The notes: generated by a model from the letters alone, not told the origin. Shown: positions 53,046 through 62,085, numbered from the stretch's first letter. The stretch: 64,000 nt of DNA from UBA11612 sp963976395 (GCA_963976395.1 CAXBLG010000008.1:26957-90956), one strand, 5' to 3'. Numbers and translations are program-made.

Positions 53046-53414
53046 TTAGTCTGCGTCGTCCTTGTAAATCTCGTCTTCTTCGATGGAGCCGTAAGCTTCA
53101 TTGATGCGCACGACCAGCGACAGACCCAGCGCGAGTGTGGCCACACCCACCACAATGGCGGTCAGAATTAGAACGTGCGGCAGTGGGTTAGAGTAAGTGT
53201 CCCATTCCGGCGACAAAATAGGCGCGGTACCGTCGATAATTTTCCCCGGCGAGATGTAAAGCAGATAGACCGAGGTTTGAAAAATCGACAGGCCCACCAG
53301 TTTTTTGATCATGTTGCTGCGGGCGACAATAATGTACAGCCCGGCCATGATCAGAAACACGGTGATCCATTGATTGATGTGGCCGATAACGCCCAGAAAC
53401 CCTAAATCTTCCAT
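53046..53414 (-). CDS. mrpC: Mrp-type antiporter subunit C (NuoK-like)
   Basis: A 122-residue membrane protein with three helices, homologous to NuoK. ATG at 53414 is preferred to upstream frames and gives MEDLGFLGVIGHINQWITVF. The conserved segment NMIKKLVGLSIFQTSVYLLYIS and the late LPHVLILTAIVVGVATLALGLSLVVRINE carry the typical MrpC residues. The C-terminus is acidic (EEDEIYKDDAD). It follows mrpB by eight bases. Confidence 0.9.
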   Translation of the reverse strand: MEDLGFLGVIGHINQWITVFLIMAGLYIIVARSNMIKKLVGLSIFQTSVYLLYISPGKIIDGTAPILSPEWDTYSNPLPHVLILTAIVVGVATLALGLSLVVRINEAYGSIEEDEIYKDDAD

Positions 53415-53422
53415 GATGCTCT

Positions 53423-53842
53423 TCAGCGCCCCCGTCGTGCGAAGGTATTGAAGATAGTCACCAGGGTGCAAAACACAGTGATGAACACGCCGGCTTCCAC
53501 CAGAATGATTCCAAGGTGCTGGCCTTCTACCGGATGCGCAGGATTGAACGCGTTGTACTCAAGGTAGTTGCCGCCCATGAGTAAATTGGCAACACCGACG
53601 CCGGCGAAAACCAAAACACCAAGGGGAATGCCAGCTTCCACTATACGGGGCGGCACGGCTTTTTCCGCAGCGCGGCGTCCGAAAATCAGCGTGTATAAAA
53701 CGATGGCCGCTGCGGCAATGGCGCCGGCCTGAAAGCCGCCACCGGGTCCAAAATCACCGTGCATCTGCACGTAGAACGCAAACAACAGCAGAAACGGAAT
53801 CAGCAGCTTCGAAACCACAAGCAGGATCAGATGATGCTTCAT
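53423..53842 (-). CDS. mrpB: Mrp-type antiporter subunit B (MnhB domain)
   Basis: A 139-residue four-helix membrane protein with the MnhB signature HGDFGPGGGFQAGAIAAAA at about 29-47, followed by VEAGIPLGVLVFAGVGVANLLMGGNYLEYN. It is adjacent to the MrpA C-terminal homologue, as in operons where MrpA is split. It overlaps the preceding gene by four bases (ATGA) and precedes mrpC by eight. Confidence 0.92.
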   Translation of the reverse strand: MKHHLILLVVSKLLIPFLLLFAFYVQMHGDFGPGGGFQAGAIAAAAIVLYTLIFGRRAAEKAVPPRIVEAGIPLGVLVFAGVGVANLLMGGNYLEYNAFNPAHPVEGQHLGIILVEAGVFITVFCTLVTIFNTFARRGR

Positions 53843-54423
53843 GCTTCATCCTTCTTATCATCGTCTCGGCGCTGGCCGCCCTTTTTAGGCTTGCCACCGT
53901 CACGCCGTCGCCCGCGCAGCAGCATCATCACGCCAAGTCCGGCGGTAAAAATCACTGTGGTTTCGCCCAAGGTATCGTAGCCGCGGTAGCTGGACAGCAC
54001 GGCGGTGACAATGTTGGGCATGCCCATTTCTTCGGGCGTTTGTTCAATGTAATAGGGCGCCACGTGATGATGTATCGGACCGTCCGGATCGCCGTAGAGC
54101 GGCAGACCCCAGGTGCCGTAGATCAAGGCCGCGCCGGTCACCAGTGCTAGGATGGCCGCCACCGGCTGAAACACCTTCCCCGGCGCTTCTTCGGTGCGCG
54201 CTAGGTGCAGCGCCGATAATAATAGAACGGTTGAAACACCGGCGCCGACTGCGGCCTCGGTCATGCCGACGTCGACTGCGTCCATGGCAATCAGCAAGGT
54301 CGCCATGATGAAACTATAGGCGCCGCTCAAAACCACGAGACCGAACAGATTGCGCACGCCGATCACGGCCAGGGTCACGGCCGTCAGCAAGAGCAACAAA
54401 ATAAGATCGATAAGGAAGGCTAT
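53839..54423 (-). CDS. Mrp-type DUF4040 / MrpA C-terminal subunit
   Basis: A protein of about 194 residues with the MbhD/DUF4040 part first (GLVVLSGAYSFIMATLLIAMDAVDVGMTEAAVGAGVSTVLLL in pieces) and an MbhE-like part after; together they correspond to the C-terminus of MrpA. The first 300 residues of MrpA are not present. The N-terminus is AFLIDLILLLLLTAVTL, and the family start lies at ATA 54423, seven bases after a perfect AAGGAGG and overlapping the mrpG stop as ATAG. A conventional start, TTG at 54399, has no ribosome-binding site. The tail is lysine and arginine-rich. Confidence 0.8.
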   Translation of the reverse strand: MAFLIDLILLLLLTAVTLAVIGVRNLFGLVVLSGAYSFIMATLLIAMDAVDVGMTEAAVGAGVSTVLLLSALHLARTEEAPGKVFQPVAAILALVTGAALIYGTWGLPLYGDPDGPIHHHVAPYYIEQTPEEMGMPNIVTAVLSSYRGYDTLGETTVIFTAGLGVMMLLRGRRRDGGKPKKGGQRRDDDKKDEA

Positions 54424-54758
54424 GACCGGCCCTCCTTCTCGTCGCTGGTATTGTCGTCCGCTAGCATCGGCTTAACGTTGCGGTGAATCATTGCGCGCGC
54501 CACGGCATGTCCGGCCACGGGGCTGATGAAAAACATCAGAAGACCGATTACGACCAGCTTGGCGCCGATCAATGTAAACCCGGCCTGAACAATCAAGCCC
54601 GCCAGAATCAAGCCGACGCCAAGGGTATCGACAACGCTGGAGGCATGCAGGCGGGTGTAAGAATCGGGCATACGCAGCAAGCCGATAGTGCCGATGATGC
54701 AGAAAATACCGCCGCTCATCAGCAGAACCCAACTTATGATGTTGAGGAAATTTTCCAT
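54420..54758 (-). CDS. mrpG: Mrp-type antiporter subunit G
   Basis: A 112-residue membrane protein with three helices and the MnhG motif GTIGLLRMPDSYTRLHASSVVDTLGVGLILAGL (in pieces). It follows mrpF by two bases. Its last codons contain the AAGGAGG that serves the next gene. MrpG is needed for assembly of the Mrp complex. Confidence 0.93.
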   Translation of the reverse strand: MENFLNIISWVLLMSGGIFCIIGTIGLLRMPDSYTRLHASSVVDTLGVGLILAGLIVQAGFTLIGAKLVVIGLLMFFISPVAGHAVARAMIHRNVKPMLADDNTSDEKEGRS

Positions 54759-54760
54759 GC

Positions 54761-55045
54761 TCAGATGTCTTCGCTGTCGTCGGCCCGGCCCAAGTCGCCG
54801 TAGCGGAAGTACTTCAAGACGGCAATAGTGCCGATGATGTTGAGCAAGGCATAGGTGATGGCAAGGTCTAGAAACTCGGGCCGACCGAAAACAAAGCCGA
54901 TCAGCGCCAGCACAAGAACCGACAGGGAGCCGACGGTATTACCCGCCACTACCCGGTCAAAAATACTCGGTCCCAGCAACAGGCGCGCCACCGCCAGAGC
55001 CAGAGCGGCAAGCACGGCAAGAGTGGCTGCGGCAAACATCGTCAT
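54761..55045 (-). CDS. mrpF: Mrp-type antiporter subunit F
   Basis: A 94-residue protein with three helices. The conserved segment RLLLGPSIFDRVVAGNTVGSLSVL and TYALLNIIGTIAVLKYF mark MrpF. It overlaps mrpE by four bases (ATGA), so the two are coupled. Confidence 0.93.
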   Translation of the reverse strand: MTMFAAATLAVLAALALAVARLLLGPSIFDRVVAGNTVGSLSVLVLALIGFVFGRPEFLDLAITYALLNIIGTIAVLKYFRYGDLGRADDSEDI

Positions 55046-55539
55046 TGCGCCGGGGCCTTTACAGCTTGGTCCTCGAAATGCGAGACGCGGCGGTTCATGG
55101 CCCCTGCGGCAAGATCGGCTGCCCCTTCGCGCGTCAACGCGTGCACCAGAATTTCGTCGCCGTCCAAATCCACCGAAATAGTGCCCGGTGTCAGAGTTAT
55201 TGAGTTGGCGTAGGTGACCTTGCCAACATCGGTCTTTTGGCCGGTTTTGACACGCACCAGGGTTGGGCTAATCGGCAGGCTTGGGCTCAGGATAATGCGG
55301 CTCACGGTCCAGGCCGAAAGAACAATCTGCCAAGCCAACCAGGGCCAAAAAGTCGCGGCGCTCAAGATCAAGTGTATGGGATGGCCGTCGCGGTCCACCA
55401 CCCCCAGGCGCTTAGCGCAAAAAAGGGCCACGGCAACGGAAAAAATGACACCGGCGGTGATTAGAAAGGGCGTGTAGATCCCCGACATAACCAGCCAAAA
55501 CAGCAGGAGCACGGCAGCGGTGCTCAATACGTAAATCAT
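55042..55539 (-). CDS. mrpE: Mrp-type antiporter subunit E
   Basis: A 165-residue membrane protein with two to three N-terminal helices and a cytoplasmic domain. Recognised by the MnhE pattern WLAWQIVLSAWTVSRIILSPSL, and TYANSITLTPGTISVDLDGDEILVHAL. It is the first gene of the ten-gene Mrp operon (55539 down to 48169). The 265 bases upstream (55540-55804), shared with the divergent cytochrome gene, must hold its promoter; I could not place it. Confidence 0.92.
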   Translation of the reverse strand: MIYVLSTAAVLLLFWLVMSGIYTPFLITAGVIFSVAVALFCAKRLGVVDRDGHPIHLILSAATFWPWLAWQIVLSAWTVSRIILSPSLPISPTLVRVKTGQKTDVGKVTYANSITLTPGTISVDLDGDEILVHALTREGAADLAAGAMNRRVSHFEDQAVKAPAQ

Positions 55540-55804
55540 TGTTCTCCGTACTCGGTCCGTCGGTCACAGAATCTGTAGAAACGCCCGGCGCGTCTAGCAA
55601 AACAGACTATGCCGGGTATGGGGTATGCAGCGCAATCAAAACCGGTCACAGGCCCCAGTGTTTTGGTCCGGTTGCGGGTGCTGCGCATACGCGCCTTGCT
55701 GCGATGAGGATATCATCGCTATCGTACGCGAGCGTTTGCTCACACCACCCGCTGACCATACGGGCCTGCAGACACGATAGGTCGACACTATAGGAGAGTG
55801 AGTC

Positions 55805-56326
55805 ATGAAACACACCCGTTTCAACTTGGTTGCCGTAACCGCTTTTATTCTCACGTTTGGAGGCGCACCCGGATCAACGTTCAATTTGGCGGTGGCGCAA
55901 GAGGTGACGTCGTCTAACGACTGGCTCTTAGATGCTCCCGATGATCACACCCGCTTTCAACTACTGCAGCGGTATTTGCGGGGCTTTGATCAGCCGATGT
56001 GGGAAGTCGGCCATCGTTATCTCGGTGTTTATGACGCCCTGGGTCGCGAAAACTACGATTTGGCGCTCTACCACTGGGATAAAATTAAAACCACAATCCA
56101 AAATGGTTATCTTAAGCGCCCGGCCCGCCGCGCCAATTCTGAAGCTGTTCTGTTAGACACCACCTGGGGCGAGGTGCGCGCAGCATTTGAAAGCCGCGAT
56201 ATTAAGCAAGCTTGGGATGGGTTCTTCAGGGCACGCAATGCATGCATGGCCTGTCATGTGGCTGAAGACGTAGCATGGATGAATGATCAAGATATTTTCG
56301 ACGACACGGCCTCGGCGAATAATTAG
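55805..56326 (+). CDS. Exported c-type cytochrome-like protein
   Basis: A 173-residue periplasmic protein. A signal peptide (about 1-31, cleavage near AVAQE) is followed by a helical domain (LLDAPDDHTRFQLLQRYLRGFDQPMWEVGHRYLGVYDALGREN, in pieces) with a single CMACH heme motif near 149 and the acidic tail. It resembles small cytochrome-like proteins with a C-terminal heme site; the methionine ligand could be either of two nearby residues. The start follows AGGAGAG. It is divergent from mrpE. Role unknown. Confidence 0.75.
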   Translation: MKHTRFNLVAVTAFILTFGGAPGSTFNLAVAQEVTSSNDWLLDAPDDHTRFQLLQRYLRGFDQPMWEVGHRYLGVYDALGRENYDLALYHWDKIKTTIQNGYLKRPARRANSEAVLLDTTWGEVRAAFESRDIKQAWDGFFRARNACMACHVAEDVAWMNDQDIFDDTASANN

Positions 56327-56351
56327 GAATGTCCTTTAAAGAGCGAGTGCC

Positions 56352-57689
56352 ATGAGCACCGGCGCCCCTGCGCGTGTTCTTACACTGTTCGATTGCGTTG
56401 CGATCGTTGTCGGCATTGTTATCGGCGCCAGCATCTTTCGGTTGCCCAGTATCGTCGCCGGTCAGGTGGGCGACGACGGACTAATTTTACTGGTCTGGCT
56501 TCTCGGCGGTGCGATCTCGTTTATCGGGGCGCTGTGTTATGCGGAACTGGCGACGGCGTTTCCGTCAACGGGGGGCGAGTATCATTTTCTCAGCCGGGCG
56601 TTCGGTCCACGGGTGGGCTTCATGTTCACCTGGGCGCGCTTGAGCGTGATTCAAACCGGGAGCATCGCTTTCTTGGCTTACGTTTTCGGTGACTATGCGG
56701 GGCAGCTTGTGCCCCTCGGGACATACAGTGCTTCCCTCTATGCCGTGGCCGCTGTTGCGGGATTCACCTGGCTCAACATTGTCGGTGTTCACCAAACCCG
56801 CGCAGTGCAAAAGGGGCTGACCTTAATCACGGTGCTTGGCCTTGTGCTCGTGGTGGTGTTGGGCGTTGCTCACATCGCTCAATTCGGCGCGCCGGTGCCT
56901 TCTGTATCCTCCACCTCGGGTGAATTTTCCTCTGCCGTGATGGGTTCAGCCCTTATTTTTGTTCTGCTGACTTATGGCGGTTGGAACGAGGCGGCGTATG
57001 TGTCTGCTGAGATGCGCGGACCGCCGCGCGTTATGGTGCGTGCATTGCTTCTCGGCATCGGCATCATCACCGTCATCTATGTGGCGGTGAACTTTGTTTA
57101 TCTCAAGGTGCTGGGAACGGCGGCGGTCGCGGCCTCGGATGCGGTTGCCGTGGATCTATTGGAAACTCTTGTTGGTCCTGCGGGCGGGAAGGTGGTGGCC
57201 GCATTGGTTCTCGTTTTAGTATCCGCCTCGTTAAATGTCACAATTATCACCGGGGCGCGTACCAATTATGCTCTGGGCCGTGATGTGCCGATGTTTGCTT
57301 TTCTGGGGACATGGAGTGCGAAGGGCGGTGCTCCTGTACGGGCACTGCTTTTTCAGGGGGCGATTGCCCTCGGGCTGGTGCTTCTGGGCACTCTTAACCG
57401 CAGCGGTGTTGCGACAATCGTCGATTATCTTGCCCCGGTGTTTTGGGTTTTCTTCTTTCTCACTGGCGTGTCTTTATTCGTCCTACGGTGGAAGGAGCCA
57501 AACACACCACGTCCGTTTCGCGTGCCGTTCTATCCGCTGACCCCCGTGCTTTTTTGCCTGACGTGCGCCTATTTGATGTATTCTAGCTTGGCCTATACGG
57601 GGTACGGCGCGCTGGCCGGTGTCGCCGTACTTGCTGCGGGCCTGCCGTTTATGCTCTTAGCTAGACGCGGACGGACGCCGAAGAAATAA
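56352..57689 (+). CDS. APC-superfamily amino acid permease
   Basis: A 445-residue transporter with twelve predicted helices. The N-terminal FDCVAIVVGIVIGASIFRLPSIVAG holds the glycine-rich helix 1 unwound region, followed by GALCYAELATAFPSTGGEYHFLSRAFG and TYGGWNEAAYVSAEMRGPPRVMVRA in pieces. It takes up or exchanges amino acids across the inner membrane. It is 25 bases after the cytochrome-like gene and 40 before the methyltransferase, on the same strand, so all three could be one transcript. The substrate is not fixed. Confidence 0.87.
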   Translation: MSTGAPARVLTLFDCVAIVVGIVIGASIFRLPSIVAGQVGDDGLILLVWLLGGAISFIGALCYAELATAFPSTGGEYHFLSRAFGPRVGFMFTWARLSVIQTGSIAFLAYVFGDYAGQLVPLGTYSASLYAVAAVAGFTWLNIVGVHQTRAVQKGLTLITVLGLVLVVVLGVAHIAQFGAPVPSVSSTSGEFSSAVMGSALIFVLLTYGGWNEAAYVSAEMRGPPRVMVRALLLGIGIITVIYVAVNFVYLKVLGTAAVAASDAVAVDLLETLVGPAGGKVVAALVLVLVSASLNVTIITGARTNYALGRDVPMFAFLGTWSAKGGAPVRALLFQGAIALGLVLLGTLNRSGVATIVDYLAPVFWVFFFLTGVSLFVLRWKEPNTPRPFRVPFYPLTPVLFCLTCAYLMYSSLAYTGYGALAGVAVLAAGLPFMLLARRGRTPKK

Positions 57690-57729
57690 TTGCACTCACC
57701 GAATGCGCAGAGTTAAAGGGAGTCCACTC

Positions 57730-58578
57730 ATGGATGCTTTCAGAACGCTCCTAGTGCTTGGTCTTGTATTCATGTTCAATGTTTCGGGCGCACAGCCCGA
57801 GCAACCATACAAATACAGGGGCGATGGCGTCGACGAAGTCGATGTCCCTTATGTTCCTACCCCGGACGATGTGGTCCACGCCATGCTTACCCGCGCGAAC
57901 GCGGGGCCGGGGGATATTCATTATGATTTAGGCTCGGGCGACGGCCGTATTGTTGTAAGCGCCCTGCGCGACTTTAAAGTGGATCGTGCGGTGGGCGTTG
58001 ATCTCGATCCGGTGCGCATTAAGGAAGCGAACGAGAATGCCCGCGAGGCCGGTGTTGCCGACCGTGCGACATTTTACGAAGCCGATCTTTTTGAATTCGA
58101 TTTCCACGAAGCATCGGTCCTCACCCTATACCTCTTGCCCGAAATTAATGTAAAGCTCCGGCCGCGTATTTTGAATGAGCTTGCACCTGGAACGCGGGTC
58201 GTGTCTCACGCCTTCAGCATGGGCGAATGGGAAGCCGACGTCATCGACACTATCGGCGGGCGTAATATTTATTATTGGGTGGTGCCGGCAAAAGCAGACG
58301 GGGAATGGCAATGGGCGATGAACGGTACCGAGTATCGTGCGGTTATTGAGCAGAGCTTCCAACATTTGAACGGAGATCTGATTGCATCCGGTGCGCGGGT
58401 TCCCTTGCAATACGGAGTCGTCAAAGGTGATGCGGTTAGTTTTGAAACCCGTGCGCGCGATACGAATGGACAAACCCAAACTATGCTTTTCGAGGGCACG
58501 ATAAGCGGCAATACCATGGATGGAGTGGTTGTTATCGACGGTAAATCCACCGACGTCACGGCCCGCCGCGCCAACTAA
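57730..58578 (+). CDS. Exported class I SAM-dependent methyltransferase-like protein
   Basis: A 282-residue protein that carries a signal peptide (MDAFRTLLVLGLVFMFNVSG, cleavage near AQPEQ), followed by a Rossmann methyltransferase. Motif I is DLGSGDGR, the acidic residue after strand 2 is in AVGVDLDP, and EADLFEFDF and VLTLYLLPEI mark motifs III-IV. The C-terminal 80 residues form beta-rich text (GNTMDGVVVIDGKS). ATG at 57730 follows AAAGGGA. An exported SAM-dependent enzyme would need SAM in the periplasm, so it may be a binding protein or use another location. Confidence 0.75.
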   Translation: MDAFRTLLVLGLVFMFNVSGAQPEQPYKYRGDGVDEVDVPYVPTPDDVVHAMLTRANAGPGDIHYDLGSGDGRIVVSALRDFKVDRAVGVDLDPVRIKEANENAREAGVADRATFYEADLFEFDFHEASVLTLYLLPEINVKLRPRILNELAPGTRVVSHAFSMGEWEADVIDTIGGRNIYYWVVPAKADGEWQWAMNGTEYRAVIEQSFQHLNGDLIASGARVPLQYGVVKGDAVSFETRARDTNGQTQTMLFEGTISGNTMDGVVVIDGKSTDVTARRAN

Positions 58579-58611
58579 GCCGCGTCCGGCGGCGGCAGTG
58601 TATGTTGCGCT

Positions 58612-59337
58612 TTAACCGCGCGGGGTTCTTGGCGCCTCAAGGCTGGCGATTTCTAAAATCAGTTTTTGCAAAACCGATTGACTGAAATCGTTGAGATTGT
58701 GCACGGCGATGTAGAACGAACCCGGTCCGCCGATCACGTTGTCCCGGTAGTATTGGTCCAAATCATCTGGCGCTGCCTGTTTCCAATCGGCGCGTTTGTT
58801 CATAATCGCAAGGCCATTAATGGTAATGCCTTTGGCCAGAGCTTCGTCGCGCGCTTCTACGGGCGGGCGTCCATAGTCGCTGTAGCCGTCACCGGAAATA
58901 TCGATCACCCGCCGGGTCGCTTCAACGCCGCTTTCGTCGAACAGTTTCACCGCAAAATCGATGCCGCCGCTGATCGAGGTTGTGCTGCCTGATTTCAGCG
59001 CAGCTTCATCCAGCTCGGCGGCAAAAGCGCGCGCGCTTTCCAAGTCAGAGATAACCCGCCACGGCACCACCACCCGCTGATGATAGATGCTGGACCATTC
59101 CATGTAAGTGACGGCGATTTTGCCGATAGGCCCAGATCGGATCGCTTCTGCTACCCGCTCGTCGCGCAGGGCGTGAATGTACCCAATACGCTGAACACCA
59201 GCCTCGCCTTCGTCGATGCTCATGGACACGTCCACGGCAAGGATGAGCGCAAGGTCAACAGCCGTGTCCTGGGCTTGGGACGGCGCCGCCAGCAGGAGCG
59301 CAGCAAGCGCGCTTAATATTTTGATCCGAAGGCCCAT
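58612..59337 (-). CDS. DUF1194 exported VWA-like protein
   Basis: A protein of about 241 residues with a signal peptide (cleavage near SQAQD) and a von Willebrand A-like fold of DUF1194. The MIDAS-type motif is LAVDVSMSID, with a later TTSISGGIDFA and RVIDISGDGYSDYG. ATG at 59337 is used because GGAGG lies nine bases before it; a start at 59355 is less likely. The family is common in alphaproteobacteria and unassigned. It converges with the methyltransferase gene. Confidence 0.85.
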   Translation of the reverse strand: MGLRIKILSALAALLLAAPSQAQDTAVDLALILAVDVSMSIDEGEAGVQRIGYIHALRDERVAEAIRSGPIGKIAVTYMEWSSIYHQRVVVPWRVISDLESARAFAAELDEAALKSGSTTSISGGIDFAVKLFDESGVEATRRVIDISGDGYSDYGRPPVEARDEALAKGITINGLAIMNKRADWKQAAPDDLDQYYRDNVIGGPGSFYIAVHNLNDFSQSVLQKLILEIASLEAPRTPRG

Positions 59338-59541
59338 GGCCGCTTTTCCTCCCATCTCTTCCGCCCAGTATAATTGCCGTGGTCTTGCAATCTAGTCCAG
59401 CCGTGTGACGGTTCATCACAGGCAAAAAAGGGAACCCCTTACGGGTTACACAGATTCGACCATAACAGATATCAGAATGCACGAACTAGACGTACGCGCG
59501 GACCTTTGGGCAATTACACCATTATTGGCAACTCAGCTCCG

Positions 59542-60906
59542 TTAGCCGGACGGATTTGGTTCTTCCAGTGTGGGGACCAATCGTTCAACGACAACAGCCG
59601 TTGCGATGTCTCCTGTTACGTTTACCGCGGTGCGGGCCATGTCGATAATCCGGTCGACACCGAGGACGAGCGCAATACCCGCCGCCGGAATGCCGAGTCC
59701 GCTAAGGATGGATGCGAGTATGACGATGCCTACGCCGGGCGTACCTGTGGAGCCAACGGCCGCGCCGGTGGCAGTGATGACGATGAGGAGCATTCCGCTC
59801 CATCCAATGTCGACGCCGAAAACCTGCGCCAAAAACAGGGCTGCAACACCCTGGTACAGTGCGGTTCCTCCCATGTTGATGGTTGCGCCCAGCGGTATAA
59901 CGAAGCGCGCGATGGACGAGCGTACGCCAATGTCATTCTCCGCCACAGAAAGAGACATCGGCATGACAGCGGCTGAGCTTGATGTGGATAACGCGAGCAA
60001 CTGCACACTCTGCACTTTTCGCAAAAAGGTGCCGATACCGACGCGTCCCAACGTGCCTGCGAGGACGACATAGAAGGCCATCAGCACACCCAAGCCCAGC
60101 AGAACCGTCAAGACATATGCGCCTGTTCCGGCGAGCGCGGCGATTCCAACGCGCGCTGTCACCTGGGCAAGTAGGCCGAATACGGCCAACGGCGCGAAGC
60201 GCAATACAAAGGTCACAATCGCCATGCATACGGCCTGAAGGGATGCGAGAATATTTAGAATCGGAAGCCGTTGTTCGGATGTCGTCCTCAACATTGCCGC
60301 CCCGAAGATGATGCCGACGATAACAATTTCGAGCATGTCGCCGCTGATCAATGTCATGAGGGGGTCGCGGGGCAGAAAATCGATAATCACGTCGGGCACG
60401 CTTTCGATCCCCGGCATCTCCGATCTAGGTTGGGACGCGGAAGCGATGTCCGCGCCGCCCCCTAACAAACTCTCCTGCAGGCGTGCGCCGTTGATCATGT
60501 CCCCGGGGCGAATCAGTATCGCGACGGCGAGCCCGATAAAAACGGCGAAAACCGTCCCTATAAGAAAGAACAGGACGGTCAATGCGCTGATCTGTTTGAG
60601 TTGGCCGCCGCCTTCTCCGGCCGCGATGCCGCGAATGACAGAGGCGACGATCAAGGGCACGATTACGAATTGAATCGAAGCGAGAAAAAGACGCCCCGGC
60701 AATGCCAGCCAATTTCCCACGGCTTCCGCCGTCTCTCGCTCGACAAGAGCCGCGCCGGGCCCGAGAAGGATCCCAGTTCCGATGCCGAGAGTCATACCGA
60801 TCAGCACCTGCAACCAAAGCCGCTCGCGAACCAGTTTCGCAGTATAATCAACGAGCGTCAGTAACGAGCGTTCAAGGTCGTGATATTCGGGTGTCACCGA
60901 TGGCAT
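59542..60906 (-). CDS. Dicarboxylate/amino acid:cation symporter (DAACS)
   Basis: A 454-residue secondary transporter of the GltP/DctA family, which imports glutamate, aspartate or C4-dicarboxylates with Na+ or H+. About eight helices and two hairpins. QFVIVPLIVASVIRGIA, LLALSTSSSAAVMPMSLSVAE (HP1, serine-rich), FVIPLGATINMGGTALYQGVAALFLAQ and GTPGVGIVILASILSGLGIP (HP2) with GVDRIIDMARTAVNVTGDI are clear. The long N-terminal helix precedes a loop typical of the subfamily. It is a stand-alone gene. Confidence 0.92.
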   Translation of the reverse strand: MPSVTPEYHDLERSLLTLVDYTAKLVRERLWLQVLIGMTLGIGTGILLGPGAALVERETAEAVGNWLALPGRLFLASIQFVIVPLIVASVIRGIAAGEGGGQLKQISALTVLFFLIGTVFAVFIGLAVAILIRPGDMINGARLQESLLGGGADIASASQPRSEMPGIESVPDVIIDFLPRDPLMTLISGDMLEIVIVGIIFGAAMLRTTSEQRLPILNILASLQAVCMAIVTFVLRFAPLAVFGLLAQVTARVGIAALAGTGAYVLTVLLGLGVLMAFYVVLAGTLGRVGIGTFLRKVQSVQLLALSTSSSAAVMPMSLSVAENDIGVRSSIARFVIPLGATINMGGTALYQGVAALFLAQVFGVDIGWSGMLLIVITATGAAVGSTGTPGVGIVILASILSGLGIPAAGIALVLGVDRIIDMARTAVNVTGDIATAVVVERLVPTLEEPNPSG

Positions 60907-61161
60907 AGCTGGGATGCTCCCGCGCTTTGACTCATGCTTCAGAAATCCAGTTTCTCAGCATAACACTGCCGCGATGCCTTTAGCTCGCACCATTACAAAT
61001 GCATGCGCCGCCGGGCGGCCACCCATTTCCACTAAACGTGCTCTGTTTATAAAGCCCTGACTCAGGAGATGGTGTCCCAGCAGGGACGGAAAAGAGAACT
61101 GCTGGCAGGTTACGTTAAAACGGCCTTAGCAGACGATGGCGGGACAGCGAATCCGGATTGG

Positions 61162-62073
61162 TCACCTATCGAGCTTCGCGATGCGCTTACGCAGGCGCGG
61201 TACAACAAAATCAAGAAAAGCCCGCATTTTGAGTGGCTGAAGGGACTGCCCCGCATGCACCAAGTTTACAGGCATCGGGTCTGGTTCGAACCGAGCCAGG
61301 ACGATGTCCAGTCTCCCATCCTTTACCGCTTGTGACGACTGATAGGATAGCACCCGCGTCACTCCCACGCCCGCGATTGCCGCATCGACGGCAGCCTCAG
61401 CGGTATTGATCGCCAAACGAGAATGAATTGGCACCGACTGTGCTTGCCTTGAGCCTGATACGGTGAAATCCCAAGATGAGGCGGACCCCATCATGTCAAA
61501 GGTCACGGCGGCGTGTGAAGTTAAGTCCTCCGGCTTCCTTGGCCTGCCATGCGCAGCGAAGTACGCAGGACTGCCGCATATGACACGGCGTACCGTGCCG
61601 ACACGTGTGGCGACCATGCTGCTATCCAGCAAAGCCCCGATCCGCAGGGCAACATCGACCTGATCATCTATGAGATGCACATTACGGTCGGAGAGGACTA
61701 ATCTGATGTTGATGTCTGGAAAGGCTGCCAAAAACGCGTTGATGATTGGCAGCACATGCAGTCGTCCGAACATGATGGGAGCGGTGATAACAAGTTCGCC
61801 GCGCGCCGAGACGAATTCACCTGCTGCCGCGCTCTCTGCATCGTTCACCTGCTCCAGAATGCGTTTAGACGCCGCGATGTAGCTAGCTCCCGCGCTCGTC
61901 AGCATCAATTTCCGGGTCGACCGGATCAGAAGCTGTGCATTCAGGTGCTTTTCCAGCTCGGAAATCTTTCGGCTTACGGTCGGCAGGGGAATGCGCAACT
62001 TGCGGCCCGCCCCCGAAAGACTGCCGGTCTCTACGACCGTCAGCAGGATAGACATCGCTTCGAGACGGTCCAT
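61162..62073 (-). CDS. LysR family transcriptional regulator
   Basis: A 303-residue LTTR. The N-terminal wHTH is MDRLEAMSILLTVVETGSLSGAGRKLRIPLPTVSRKISELEKHLNAQLLIRSTRKLMLT (in pieces), then the effector-binding domain from about 90. It is divergent from the carboxymuconolactone-decarboxylase operon, with a perfect dyad between, so it probably controls that operon. The 255 bases after its stop (60907-61161) contain no gene that I support. Confidence 0.9.
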   Translation of the reverse strand: MDRLEAMSILLTVVETGSLSGAGRKLRIPLPTVSRKISELEKHLNAQLLIRSTRKLMLTSAGASYIAASKRILEQVNDAESAAAGEFVSARGELVITAPIMFGRLHVLPIINAFLAAFPDINIRLVLSDRNVHLIDDQVDVALRIGALLDSSMVATRVGTVRRVICGSPAYFAAHGRPRKPEDLTSHAAVTFDMMGSASSWDFTVSGSRQAQSVPIHSRLAINTAEAAVDAAIAGVGVTRVLSYQSSQAVKDGRLDIVLARFEPDPMPVNLVHAGQSLQPLKMRAFLDFVVPRLRKRIAKLDR

Positions 62074-62085
62074 TTATATTACCAA

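Noticed and set aside
59374..59976. 200-residue + strand frame
   Set aside because: It is largely antisense to the DAACS symporter and has compositional bias typical of shadow frames.
61069..61335. Open frame of 88 residues on the + strand with AGGAG upstream
   Set aside because: About two thirds of it lies antisense to the end of the LysR gene and it resembles no family. The ribosome-binding site could be chance.
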